Assembly (NCBI RefSeq): GCF_000716545.1
Contig: NZ_JNWZ01000105.1
Coordinates: 1 to 12,979, forward strand
DNA length: 12,979 nucleotides
Source: Kitasatospora phosalacinea
GTDB taxonomy: Bacteria > Actinomycetota > Actinomycetes > Streptomycetales > Streptomycetaceae
Direction: 5' to 3'
Shown: positions 5,943-12,373 of the stretch, piece after piece
How positions within the stretch are numbered: position 1 is the first letter of the stretch
How the letters are laid out: every line of letters begins with the position of its first letter
Notes under the pieces: model-generated
The model's database searches: none
Told to the model about the DNA's origin: nothing
What the model saw: only the letters and a program-made list of their open reading frames with translations
Translations under genes and position numbers: made by a program

Positions 5943-6866
5943 ATGGCGGGCCATCAGCTGTCCTCCCCGGCCGATCGGTCGGACGCGGACGACGTCGAAC
6001 GGCACGCCCGCCCGAAGTGCGACGCACAGCCCGGCTCGCCGTGCCGCTCGCGCGGCGGGGCGGTCGCCTCCGCCTGCCGCACCCGCCGCTTCACCATGGT
6101 GCCCCGGCCGAAGAAGGCACTGCGGGTGCCGACCCCCGCCGACCGAGGCCCGGGGCGGCCGTGGCGGCCGGGCACCCCGCCGCCGACACCGATCGACCCG
6201 GACCTGCCGAGCGCGGACATCCGCATCGGTTACGCGAGGTGCTCGACGCCCGGGCAGGAACTCGACTCCCAGCTCGATGCGCTCAGCAAGCACGGCATCC
6301 CGAGGGAGAAGATCTTCAGTGAGAAGACCAGCACCCGGGTGCGGGTCCGACCGAAGTTCGAGGAGGCGCTGCGGACCGCGCGGGAGGTCAAGGCGCACGC
6401 CCCGCGCTGCCGGGTCATCTTCACCGTGCGCGAGATGAAGCGCCTCGGCCGCGACGCCGCCGAACTCACCGCGCTCGCCGACCACCTCACCGCCCACGGC
6501 CTGGTCCTGGAGATGCTCGCCGGGCCCCTGCCCGGCATCCACGACCCCACGGGCCCCGGAAAGCCGCTGTTCGCGTTCTTCGCCGCGACGGCGGAGACCG
6601 AGCGGGAGAACATCCGCGCGTCCACGCTGGAAGGGCTCGACCTCCCCCGCCCCGTACGTGGTCGGCGGCGCGGCCGTCCTCGCCACCGGCGGAGCCGGGG
6701 ACCACGCGGTGGCCCGGCATCGCCGGTACCGGCCCTGGCGACGGCCGACTCCCTCACCTCACAGGCGAGTTCACCCCGCCAAACCCGCCCTCCAGCCGTC
6801 CGGGCACCGACGACGGCCGCCCCGACGTGGGAAACGCCACTCTCTTGGGAATGTCTTTACCTTTGA
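5943..6866 (+). pseudogene. Truncated serine recombinase/resolvase with N-terminal zinc-finger-like segment
   Basis: Residues 92-230 form a resolvase-type catalytic domain. The nucleophile Ser101 lies in IGYARCSTPGQELDSQLDAL, with FTVREMKRLGRDAAELTALA (160-179) and ATAETERENIRASTLEGLD (215-233) following. Residues 21-53 resemble the short zinc-finger segment of this common Streptomyces recombinase family (PKCDAQPGSPC, then CRTRRF). The expected 'YHT-RF' His is replaced by Cys-Arg here, so the metal site is probably lost. After ...STLEGLD (about base 6639) the sequence leaves the family: the usual 'KGK-GGRPP' hinge and helix-turn-helix are missing, and the frame runs on as Arg/Pro-rich sequence to 6866. 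Strand exchange would be expected to fail without the DNA-binding end. The 225 bp upstream (5718-5942) shows no gene I can support. Confidence 0.72.
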
Positions 6867-6953
6867 TTGACCTTACGGTCGCGGGCCCGTCTCTGAAAAG
6901 GTGGTACGACCCAACCACGCCATCCGCCGCCCGCACCCGAAGGGATCCCTCCC
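6640..6953. other. Stretch without a recognised gene, holding the antiporter-unit promoter
   Basis: This runs from the recombinase break point to the regulatory-subunit start. The recombinase frame reads on to 6866 only as non-homologous filler. TTGACC at 6867-6872 is a possible -35 box, overlapped by a short dyad GACC-TTAC-GGTC (6869-6880). No clear -10 box follows at the right spacing. The promoter for the antiporter unit is expected here but not proven. Confidence 0.35.
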
Positions 6954-7439
6954 GTGCCCGTACCACGCATGCAATCGACCCCGCTGCCCGGCATCGGCGT
7001 GCAGTACGACCTGACCACCCGGGAGCGCCGGCACGTCTCGGTGATCGCCCACCGGGACGGCACCCGCACCCTGAACACCTACCGCCGCGAGGACCCGGAC
7101 GCCTGCGCGCACTCGCTGCACCTGACGGAGAGCGAGTCGGCCGCGCTGGTCGACGCCCTGGCCCCGTCCCACCACAGCCCGAACGTGCTGCACACCTCCG
7201 GCCTCGGCCTGGTCGCCGAACGGGTCGAACTGTCCGGCGCCTCGCACTGGAACGGGCGCGCGCTGGGCGAGACCCGGATGCGCACCGACACCGGCGTGTC
7301 CATCGTCGCCGTGCTGCGCCGCACCGGCGCCGTCCCCTCCCCCGCACCGGACTTCCGGCTGGCCGGCGGCGACACCCTCATCCTGATCGGCACCCGCGAA
7401 GGCGTGGACGCCGCCGCCGCGATCCTCGGCAGGGAGTGA
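6954..7439 (+). CDS. Cation:proton antiporter regulatory subunit (KhtT/TrkA-C-like)
   Basis: This 161-aa soluble protein is expected to sit on the cytoplasmic face of a KefB/KhtU-type antiporter and gate it. The N-terminal domain (about residues 10-68) includes GIGVQYDLTTRERRHVSVIA and is typical of KhtT-like subunits. The C-terminal RCK_C/TrkA-C domain (about 85-158) includes ALGETRMRTDTGVSIVAVLR and RLAGGDTLILIGTREGVDAA, the ligand- or nucleotide-sensing fold. The GTG at 6954 is supported by AAGGGA at 6940-6945, 8 nt upstream; an ATG at 6969 is the alternative. The antiporter itself is the next large gene, but 362 bp away instead of the close coupling usual for this pair. The subfamily ligand (K+, pH or nucleotide) cannot be read from sequence. 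Confidence 0.85.
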   Translation: MPVPRMQSTPLPGIGVQYDLTTRERRHVSVIAHRDGTRTLNTYRREDPDACAHSLHLTESESAALVDALAPSHHSPNVLHTSGLGLVAERVELSGASHWNGRALGETRMRTDTGVSIVAVLRRTGAVPSPAPDFRLAGGDTLILIGTREGVDAAAAILGRE

Positions 7440-7446
7440 CGTCCTC

Positions 7447-7466
7447 CCCCGCGCCACGGCGCGGGG
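7447..7466 (+). terminator. Hairpin directly after the regulatory-subunit gene
   Basis: CCCCGCGCC pairs with GGCGCGGGG (9-bp stem, 2-nt AC loop), starting 8 nt after the TGA. There is no T-tract, as is usual in high-GC actinomycetes. It may end or attenuate transcription before the antiporter gene, or protect the upstream mRNA. Confidence 0.55.
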
Positions 7467-7570
7467 ATCCCGGCCGCCCCGGCGACGCGGAGCCTCCGCC
7501 CCGTTCCACCGGGGCCCACCGGCCTGCCGGCCTGCCGGGCCCGACTCCGCGCCGCCGACGCGCCGTTGTA

Positions 7571-7640
7571 CGCCCACGCATACCCACGAACACCGACAGA
7601 TACAGACAGACACCGACAGGCACCGACGGACACCCACGGG
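7571..7640 (+). repeat. Seven degenerate 10-bp tandem repeats, consensus YACCSACRGA
   Basis: The units, all in register, are CGCCCACGCA, TACCCACGAA, CACCGACAGA, TACAGACAGA, CACCGACAGG, CACCGACGGA and CACCCACGGG. Columns 3, 6 and 7 are invariant (C, A, C). The 10-bp period is close to one helical turn and is not a multiple of three, so it is not coding repetition. It ends just before the AGGAG ribosome site of the 47-codon ORF. Confidence 0.75.
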
Positions 7641-7653
7641 AGGAGCAGCGGAG

Positions 7654-7797
7654 ATGCACGCGCCGAACCCGCCGAGAGCCACCGGCCACGACCCGCGCCG
7701 CAACCGCCGAAAACCGCTCCGCCGCCTCGCGGCCACGAGCCAGGAACCCACTCCCCCTCGCCACAAGGGCCGGAGCATCCCGAGAGAACGAAGGTGA
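7654..7797 (+). CDS. Putative 47-aa Arg/Pro-rich leader ORF upstream of the antiporter
   Basis: The ATG at 7654 has a strong ribosome site, AGGAG (7641-7645), 8 nt upstream. The frame ends with TGA at 7795-7797, 4 nt before the antiporter's TTG start and overlapping that gene's AAGGTG ribosome site. The product is very basic (MHAPNPPRATGHDPRRNRRK, then PLRRLAATSQEP) with no recognised domain. The geometry suggests translational coupling or a leader peptide: ribosomes finishing this ORF would lie on the antiporter start. Roughly 80% of third codon positions are G/C, compatible with coding but not proof in such GC-rich DNA. It may equally be a chance frame. Confidence 0.4.
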   Translation: MHAPNPPRATGHDPRRNRRKPLRRLAATSQEPTPPRHKGRSIPRERR

Positions 7798-7801
7798 ACG
7801 C

Positions 7802-9013
7802 TTGCACACCGCCACCGTCTTCATCGAACTGGGCGCGATCATCCTCACCCTGGGGCTGCTCGGCCGAATAGGCTCCCGCTACGGTCTCTCCCCCATCCCG
7901 CTCTACCTGCTCGGCGGCCTGGCGTTCGGCCAGGGCGGCCTGCTGCCGCTCAGCGCCAGCGGGGAGTTCGTCGCCACCGGCGCCGAGATCGGCGTGATCC
8001 TGCTGCTGCTGATGCTCGGACTCGAGTACACCGCCGCCGACCTGGTCACCAACCTCAAGAGCCAGTACCCCGCCGGGATCGTCGACTTCGTCTTCAACGC
8101 GCTGCCCGGTGCGGTGATGGCGCTGCTGCTCGGCTGGGGCTCGGTCGCCGCCGTCGTGCTGGCCGGCGTCACCTGGATCTCCTCCTCCGGCGTGATCGCC
8201 AAGGTGCTCGGCGACCTGGGACGGCTGGGCAACCGGGAGACCCCGGTGATCCTGAGCATCCTGGTGCTGGAAGACCTGGCGATGGCCGTCTACCTGCCGA
8301 TCCTCACCGCCCTGCTGGCCGGGGCCGGCCTGCTGGTCGGCAGCATCACGCTGGCCGTCGCCCTGGCCACCGCCGGCGCGGTGCTCTTCGTCGCGCTCAG
8401 GTACGGGCGGCTGATCTCGCGCTTCGTCTCGCACGACGACCCGGAGAAGCTGCTGCTGGTGGTGCTCGGCCTGACCCTGCTGGTCGCGGGCATCGCGCAG
8501 AAGTTGCAGGTCTCGGCGGCCGTCGGCGCGTTCCTGGTCGGCATCGCGCTGTCCGGTGAGGCCGCGGAGGGCGCGCACACCCTGCTCAGCCCGCTGCGCG
8601 ACCTGTTCGCCGCCGTCTTCTTCGTCTTCTTCGGCCTGAACACCAACCCCGCCAGCATCCCGCCGGTGCTGCTGCCCGCGCTGGCGCTGGCCGTCGTCAC
8701 CGCGCTCACCAAGATCGCCACCGGCTACTGGGCCGCCCGCCGGGCCGGCATCGCCGCCAAGGGCCGCTGGCGGGCGGGCGGCGCGCTGGTCGCCCGCGGC
8801 GAGTTCTCCATCGTCATCGCCGGGCTGGCCGTGACCGCGGGCATCGAACCCTCCCTCGGCCCGCTCGCCACCGCGTACGTCCTGCTGCTCGTCATCATCG
8901 GCCCGCTGGCCGCCCGTTGGACCGAGCCGCTCGCCGCCCGCCTCGTCCGCCGCGGCGACGACGCCCCGGCCGAGCCCCAACCCCTCCCCGAGGAACCCGG
9001 CGTCCGCGTCTGA
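7802..9013 (+). CDS. KefB/KhtU-like cation:proton antiporter (CPA2 family)
   Basis: This 403-aa polytopic inner-membrane protein of the CPA2 family would exchange K+ (or Na+) for H+. It is hydrophobic from the first residues (MHTATVFIELGAIILTLGLL), with about 11-12 membrane segments to residue 372 and then a polar, Pro-rich tail. Family landmarks are SPIPLYLLGGLAFGQGGLLP (30-49), LLLLMLGLEYTAADL (67-81), WISSSGVIAKVLGDLGRLGN (125-144), VLEDLAMAVYLP (155-166, with the conserved ED/D pair of the ion site) and VSAAVGAFLVGIALSG (237-252). It lacks the C-terminal Rossmann RCK domain of KefB/KefC; the separate KhtT-like protein at 6954 supplies that role. The TTG at 7802 is chosen because AAGGTG (7791-7796) precedes it and the protein starts at the first membrane helix. 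No ATG or GTG fits. Confidence 0.9.
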   Translation: MHTATVFIELGAIILTLGLLGRIGSRYGLSPIPLYLLGGLAFGQGGLLPLSASGEFVATGAEIGVILLLLMLGLEYTAADLVTNLKSQYPAGIVDFVFNALPGAVMALLLGWGSVAAVVLAGVTWISSSGVIAKVLGDLGRLGNRETPVILSILVLEDLAMAVYLPILTALLAGAGLLVGSITLAVALATAGAVLFVALRYGRLISRFVSHDDPEKLLLVVLGLTLLVAGIAQKLQVSAAVGAFLVGIALSGEAAEGAHTLLSPLRDLFAAVFFVFFGLNTNPASIPPVLLPALALAVVTALTKIATGYWAARRAGIAAKGRWRAGGALVARGEFSIVIAGLAVTAGIEPSLGPLATAYVLLLVIIGPLAARWTEPLAARLVRRGDDAPAEPQPLPEEPGVRV

Positions 9014-9033
9014 CACCCGCCCCTCTTCCCCGG

Positions 9034-9062
9034 CCGCCCGTCGGCCTCGCGCCGGCGGGCGG
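9034..9062 (+). terminator. Terminator hairpin after the antiporter gene
   Basis: CCGCCCGTCGGC (9034-9045) pairs with GCCGGCGGGCGG (9051-9062). The 12-bp stem has one G-T wobble and a CTCGC loop, starting 20 nt after the stop. There is no T-tract. Confidence 0.7.
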
Positions 9063-9382
9063 TCCGGCCTGACACGGGCCGGGGGCGGCGGCGGGCGGCG
9101 CCACGTGCCGCCGGAGGGATCGACGTGCGGAAGCTCCGGAACGCCGTCACCGCACTGCTGCCCGCCGTGGTGGCGGCACGGATCGAACCCGAGACCTGCC
9201 CGGCCCGGCTGCGGCGGCCGGGTCGGGCCGAGTGCGCGGGCAGTTGGGAGCCGGTACCGACGCGGGCGAACCCGGCAGGCGGCGATCACCGCCGTCAGCC
9301 CGTCAGCCCGCCACCGCCGCCGACCGGATCCCGCTCCCCGGCCCCGAATTCCGGGGCGGGCGCGGCGAGTCGGGCCCCGGGC
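9063..9382. other. Stretch without a firm gene; one possible small ORF at 9125
   Basis: The GTG at 9125 has a textbook ribosome site GGAGGG (9113-9118, 6 nt upstream). It begins MRKLRNAVTALLPAVVAARI, with strongly G/C third positions to about 9238. After that the frame loses coding character and runs antisense through the membrane-protein gene. This could be a small secreted-type peptide broken by a frameshift, or chance. No homology is recognised. Confidence 0.3.
9341..9357 (-). terminator. Hairpin downstream of the membrane-protein gene
   Basis: GCCCCG (9341-9346) pairs with CGGGGC (9352-9357) around an AATTC loop, 25 nt past the minus-strand stop at 9383. It is a short 6-bp stem and could act in both directions. 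Confidence 0.4.
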
Positions 9383-9886
9383 TCAGCCGTCGGTGGGAGG
9401 GGCCGTCCGCGCCGGCTCCTTGGGGGCGGGCACGTACGGGTGCAGGTGGCCGGCGACGGCGGCGACCAGGATGCCGAGGAAGCTGACGAGGAACCCGAGC
9501 ACGAGGCTGCCCGCCACCAGCCGGATGCCCAGGGTGTCCAGGCGGATCCGCCCGTCGGTGACCAGGTGGTAGTGGATCCCCGTCGTGACGGCGAAGACGG
9601 CGACGCACGTCGCGATCCCGGGGACGGCGGCGAACCAGGGACGGGCCCGGAGCACGAGCAGCCCGAGGACGATGACGGCGAGCCCCGGCACCACGGGGGG
9701 CACCCCCAGGATCCGCGAGTCGATGTCCAGGTCCAGTCCCTTCACGCCGATCAGGACTGCCACGGCGCCACCGCCGAAGTACACGAGCAGCACCACCAGC
9801 GTGCGCCACACCGTCCCCAGGACGCTCCGGGGCACGGGGACGGGCGCCGTCGGCGCCGGTCCAGCAGAATGACCAACACTCGTCAC
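9383..9886 (-). CDS. Four-helix membrane protein of unknown function
   Basis: This 167-aa protein is predicted to be an integral membrane protein with about four helices: residues 27-48 (LVVLLVYFGGGAVAVLIG), 62-80 (PVVPGLAVIVLGLLVL), 86-104 (AVPGIATCVAVFAVTTGIHY) and 121-146 (RLVAGSLVLGFLVSFLGILV). The N-terminus (1-20) is Pro/Ala-rich and polar. The C-terminus (150-167) is polar and probably cytoplasmic. A polar segment IDSRILGVPP joins helices 1 and 2. The GTG at 9886 is used; only an AGGG close to it serves as a ribosome site, so the start is uncertain. No catalytic motif or named family is recognised, and it has no same-strand neighbours. Confidence 0.7.
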   Translation of the reverse strand: MTSVGHSAGPAPTAPVPVPRSVLGTVWRTLVVLLVYFGGGAVAVLIGVKGLDLDIDSRILGVPPVVPGLAVIVLGLLVLRARPWFAAVPGIATCVAVFAVTTGIHYHLVTDGRIRLDTLGIRLVAGSLVLGFLVSFLGILVAAVAGHLHPYVPAPKEPARTAPPTDG

Positions 9887-10065
9887 AGCCCTGAGTATGC
9901 CTCAGCCGCAGGGGCGCCCGGGGCGGAATTCCGTACCGGCACGGCCGGGAACCACCAACGGCCCCGGCCACCCGCCCGCACCGGTCGCGCCGGTGGCGAG
10001 GTCCGTGTCCTGTCGGCCGCCCGCGCCGAGCCGAACGCCGACGCGGCGGCCTACGCCGCGACGCT

Positions 10066-10692
10066 GTGAGTCGGGCGTCGCGCGTCGCGTGTCGCGCGGA
10101 ACCACCCCCGGACGGCCGTTCGAGGAACGGCGCTGGCATCGTGAGGGCCGTGGAGACAGCGGGCACGAGAGCGGGAACGACACCGGAGCCGGCGCCGGCG
10201 GCCTCGTCGCGGCGCGGCCTCGCGACGCTGGGCGAGGTGGCGTGCCGCTACCGGGCGGGTGAGGTCGACCCGGCGGACCTGCCGATGATCGCCGCCGAGG
10301 CGCTCGCGGCCGGGCTGGACGCCCCGGCCCTGTGCGAGCTGGCGGGTCGGCCGCGCAACGCCGTCACCCACGAGATCCGCGACGCGTTCGAGCAGGCGCT
10401 CGCCGAGTGCGGGATCGAGCTGCCCGACCCCGAGACGGCGCGGCGCCACGCCCTGCGCCGGCTGGCGGCGAGGCTCGGCGACGGGGAGATCACCGCTGCC
10501 GCCCTCGCGACGGACGACTGGTGGGAGATGGAGGGCGAGACCGCGGAGGAGCGGTCGTTCGTGCGGCTGATCCCGCAGTGCACCTGCTGCCTGGGCTACA
10601 TGTCCGAGCACGACCGGCGGGTCTGGGAAGCCGAACTGCGGGCCGCCGCGCGCGCCCTGGCCGCGTCCATGCCGGTCGGCTCCGGCTGCTGA
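10066..10692 (+). CDS. Unknown actinomycete-type protein with C-terminal CxCC motif
   Basis: This protein of up to 208 aa has no family I can name. The first 50 residues are low-complexity (Arg, Ala, Pro, Thr) and the fold probably begins near GLATLGEVACRYRAGEVDPA (51-70), so the true start may be one of the in-frame GTGs at 10141 or 10150. The body is helical and acidic: LPMIAAEALAAGLDAPALCE (72-91), HEIRDAFEQALAECGIELPD (102-121), then WWEMEGETAEERSFVR (152-167). A Cys-rich turn PQCTCCLGYMSEHD (170-183) carries C172, C174 and C175 and could bind a metal or be redox active. The GTG at 10066 lies in a GTGA overlap with an antisense-type frame, which I do not take as evidence. Third positions are strongly G/C, supporting real coding. 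It converges with the methyltransferase gene. Confidence 0.65.
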   Translation: MSRASRVACRAEPPPDGRSRNGAGIVRAVETAGTRAGTTPEPAPAASSRRGLATLGEVACRYRAGEVDPADLPMIAAEALAAGLDAPALCELAGRPRNAVTHEIRDAFEQALAECGIELPDPETARRHALRRLAARLGDGEITAAALATDDWWEMEGETAEERSFVRLIPQCTCCLGYMSEHDRRVWEAELRAAARALAASMPVGSGC

Positions 10693-10724
10693 TGCCGCCG
10701 TGGGCGGGCGTGCCGGCCCGGTGG

Positions 10725-11606
10725 TCAGCGGTGTTCGGCGACGGCGACCCGGCCGGTGCGCAGGGAGGAGCGGCTGCGGGCGGTGGTGTCGAGGGCGCGG
10801 GCGAGGGTGAGCAGGTCGTGGTCGGAGGTGACGTGCAGGCCGTGTTCGGCGAGCAGGGCGGCCATCCGCTCGGGCGTCCACAGGGAGCGCCAGGGTTCGC
10901 CGGCGGTGACGGAGTTGCCGAGCAGGCGGGTGAGCAGCCGTCCGGCGGACGCCTTCGCCGAGGGTGACTGGTAGTTGAGGACGAGCGAGCTGCCGGGGGC
11001 GGTGCGCGCGGCGAGTGCGGCGAGGGTGGTGCGGACCTGGTCGCGGGTGAGGTAGGGGACGACGCCCTCCCACAGCCAGGTGGTGGGGGCGGCGGGGTCG
11101 TGCCCGGCGGCGTCCAGCGCGGTCGCGAGGTCGTCGACGGCGAAGTCGACCGGGGTGAAGCGGACGGCGCGGGCGGCGGGCCGGACGTCGGCGGCGGCGA
11201 GGCGGGCGCGCTTGTCCTGCTGGGAGGCGGGGTGGTCGACCTCCCACACGTCGGTCTCCGCGAGTTCGGCCAGCCGCCAGGCGCGGGTGTCCAGCCCGGC
11301 GCCCAGGACGACGAGTTGGCCGTTCGGCCGGGCCCCCAGCGCCTCGTCGATGGCGACCGTGCGCGGCACCGCGATCTCGGCGCAGGCCCGGACGCTCTCG
11401 TAGCCGGTGCGGGCCCGCAAGCCCTCGGGCGGGGTGCCCGCGCGGACCTGCTCGACCACCGTCCGCTCCTCGGGGCGCAGCAGCCGTACCGCGACCGGGT
11501 CGGCGAACCGCCGGGCCGCGGCCCGGCCGTCGGCGGCCGCCCGGCCCTGGCAGACCAGTACCGCCGTCCGGCTCGCCGCGCGTCCGCTCTCGCTCATGCG
11601 CCCCAT
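10725..11606 (-). CDS. SAM-dependent methyltransferase, LCM (leucine carboxyl methyltransferase-like) family
   Basis: This 293-aa protein belongs to the class I SAM methyltransferase group common in actinomycetes (LCM family, related to leucine carboxyl and polyketide-tailoring O-methyltransferases). Numbered from the ATG at 11606, the SAM-binding motif I is VVLGAGLDTRAWRL (99-112). The acidic ribose-binding strand is DVWEVDHPASQQDKRARL (119-136). VRFTPVDF (148-155) and TTWLWEGVVPYLTRDQVRTT (175-194) follow, the last being the family hallmark. The N-terminus (SGRAASRTAVLVCQGRA) is also typical. The start is either ATG 11606 (GGGGTG upstream) or ATG 11597 (MSESGRAA...), which looks equally natural. 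The methyl acceptor cannot be predicted, and no biosynthetic cluster surrounds it. It lies downstream of the GvpU-like gene but is cut off by a strong hairpin. Confidence 0.87.
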   Translation of the reverse strand: MGRMSESGRAASRTAVLVCQGRAAADGRAAARRFADPVAVRLLRPEERTVVEQVRAGTPPEGLRARTGYESVRACAEIAVPRTVAIDEALGARPNGQLVVLGAGLDTRAWRLAELAETDVWEVDHPASQQDKRARLAAADVRPAARAVRFTPVDFAVDDLATALDAAGHDPAAPTTWLWEGVVPYLTRDQVRTTLAALAARTAPGSSLVLNYQSPSAKASAGRLLTRLLGNSVTAGEPWRSLWTPERMAALLAEHGLHVTSDHDLLTLARALDTTARSRSSLRTGRVAVAEHR

Positions 11607-11623
11607 TCAACACCCCGCAACGA

Positions 11624-11670
11624 CCCGCCCGGCCGGCGCCCGCTGCGGGTGCGGGCGCCGGCCGGGCGGG
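11624..11670 (-). terminator. Very strong hairpin: 20-bp perfect stem, 7-nt loop
   Basis: CCCGCCCGGCCGGCGCCCGC (11624-11643) is the exact reverse complement of 11651-11670, around the loop TGCGGGT. It begins 16 nt past the stop of the minus-strand GvpU-like gene and ends just before the methyltransferase start. It therefore very likely terminates the upstream transcript and separates the two genes. Confidence 0.85.
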
Positions 11671-11685
11671 GAGGGGCGGGGCCGG

Positions 11686-12051
11686 TCAGGTGTCGGAGTA
11701 GCTGAGGTCACCTACCGACCAGGCGCTGATGTCGGCGATGGCGATCCGGTACATGCCGCCGGTGTGCGGCAGGCCGAAGTCGCCCTGCAGGATGCGGGCC
11801 CGGTGGAGGTGGAGGTGGGTGGGCGGTTCCGGCTCGTTACCGGGGGGTGGCGGGGCGAAGAGGGCGGCGAAGGGTTTGAGGTGGTCGGAGGTCTGTAGGA
11901 CGTCCGCCACCCGTTCCCACCACAGGGCCACCGGGGCGAGCCTGCCGGTGATCACCGCACCGGGTACCACCACTGTCACGGACATCTGGTTGCTGTGCTC
12001 GGACTCCACCATCGAGGCGATGTCGACGAGCAGCCCGTCAGGGTTCGACAT
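11686..12051 (-). CDS. GvpU-like gas vesicle accessory protein
   Basis: This 121-aa protein resembles GvpU accessory proteins of gas vesicle clusters. The N-terminal helix is NPDGLLVDIASMVESEHSNQ (3-22), followed by a beta pair MSVTVVVPGAVITGRLAPVA (23-42, cf. 'GITLTVGGAIVSGTLV' in Bacillus GvpU). A helix WWERVADVLQ, a Pro-rich linker (PPPPGNEPEPP, 67-77), a strand THLHLHRARIL (78-88) and a C-terminal strand YRIAIADISAWSVGDLS (101-117) complete it. GvpU is reported to affect gas vesicle clustering or stability rather than forming the shell. No gvpA or other gvp gene lies in the window, so it may act elsewhere or be a stand-alone homologue. Similarity is judged by eye from pattern, hence moderate confidence. 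The ATG at 12051 is the only sensible start. Confidence 0.6.
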   Translation of the reverse strand: MSNPDGLLVDIASMVESEHSNQMSVTVVVPGAVITGRLAPVALWWERVADVLQTSDHLKPFAALFAPPPPGNEPEPPTHLHLHRARILQGDFGLPHTGGMYRIAIADISAWSVGDLSYSDT

Positions 12052-12119
12052 GCTCCGAGCCTAGGCCACTCCCGGGCCCGCGCACCGCGATTCCGCGAGC
12101 CAGATCCGTCACGCGCCTG

Positions 12120-12185
12120 TCGAGAACCCGTCGAAAACGTACCGAAAACACACCGCGAACCTGCCGCGAACCTGCCGCGAACCCG
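12120..12185 (+). repeat. Six 11-bp tandem repeats, consensus YCGMRAACCYG
   Basis: The units are TCGAGAACCCG, TCGAAAACGTA, CCGAAAACACA, CCGCGAACCTG, CCGCGAACCTG and CCGCGAACCCG. C2, G3, A6, A7 and C8 are invariant, and the last three units are nearly identical. A weaker seventh unit may precede at 12109. The 11-bp period is near one helical turn, so the units face the same side of the DNA. It lies 68 bp upstream of the GvpU-like start. Confidence 0.8.
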
Positions 12186-12337
12186 GTGCGGGACGGCCGC
12201 CGGGCCACCGGCCCCGCTCGCCGAGGACCCTGGGAGCGGTCAGGACGACGATCTCCACCACCAGCGGGCCGCAGAGGACCCGCAGGTGGCGGGGGCCGGT
12301 CCGAGGCCCGGCCCGGGCGGGCGTCAAGGGTGCGTCG

Positions 12338-12361
12338 CGGCGGCCCGTTCTCGGGCCGCCG
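12338..12361. terminator. Hairpin upstream of the secreted-protein promoter
   Basis: CGGCGGCCC (12338-12346) pairs with GGGCCGCCG (12353-12361) around a 6-nt loop. It sits just before the first palindromic operator and could insulate the promoter from read-through. Confidence 0.5.
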
Positions 12362-12373
12362 TCCGGCTCAAAT

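Larger units (their letters stand above)
12052..12373. other. Stretch without a firm gene (11-bp repeats, hairpins)
   Basis: It contains the 11-bp repeat array (12120-12185) and a terminator-like hairpin (12338-12361). A minus-strand frame from a TTG at 12327 (RHLRVLCGPLVVEIVVLTAP) has G/C-rich third positions, but it has no ribosome site, no recognised family, and ends inside the repeats. I do not call it a gene. The promoter of the GvpU-like gene should lie between 12052 and about 12120. Confidence 0.4.

Noticed and set aside
7079..9289. Very long minus-strand open frame (736 codons) opposite the antiporter unit
   Set aside because: It is rich in Gly, Gln, Asp and His with no family pattern, typical of the antisense of a hydrophobic, GC-rich gene. 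The plus-strand proteins are clearly real.
9125..10069. 314-codon plus-strand frame across the membrane-protein gene, ending in a GTGA overlap with the next gene
   Set aside because: Its middle part is a hydrophilic Asp/Glu/His/Gln mirror of four convincing membrane helices on the other strand. Only the first roughly 38 codons are worth keeping as a possible peptide.
10693..10724. Possible terminator between the convergent genes
   Set aside because: GGGCGGGC and GCCGGCCC pair with a mismatch and only a 2-nt loop, too weak to call in such GC-rich DNA.
10051..11613. 520-codon minus-strand frame covering the methyltransferase region
   Set aside because: It is almost entirely Arg/Pro/Gly, with no domain. 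The overlapping frame carries all LCM methyltransferase motifs.
12120..12185. CRISPR-like array
   Set aside because: The units are 11 bp, contiguous, with no spacers and no cas genes nearby. This is a simple tandem repeat.
12109..12327. 72-codon minus-strand frame from a TTG
   Set aside because: It has no ribosome site, no recognised family, and its C-terminal third is made by the 11-bp repeats, although third positions are G/C-rich.
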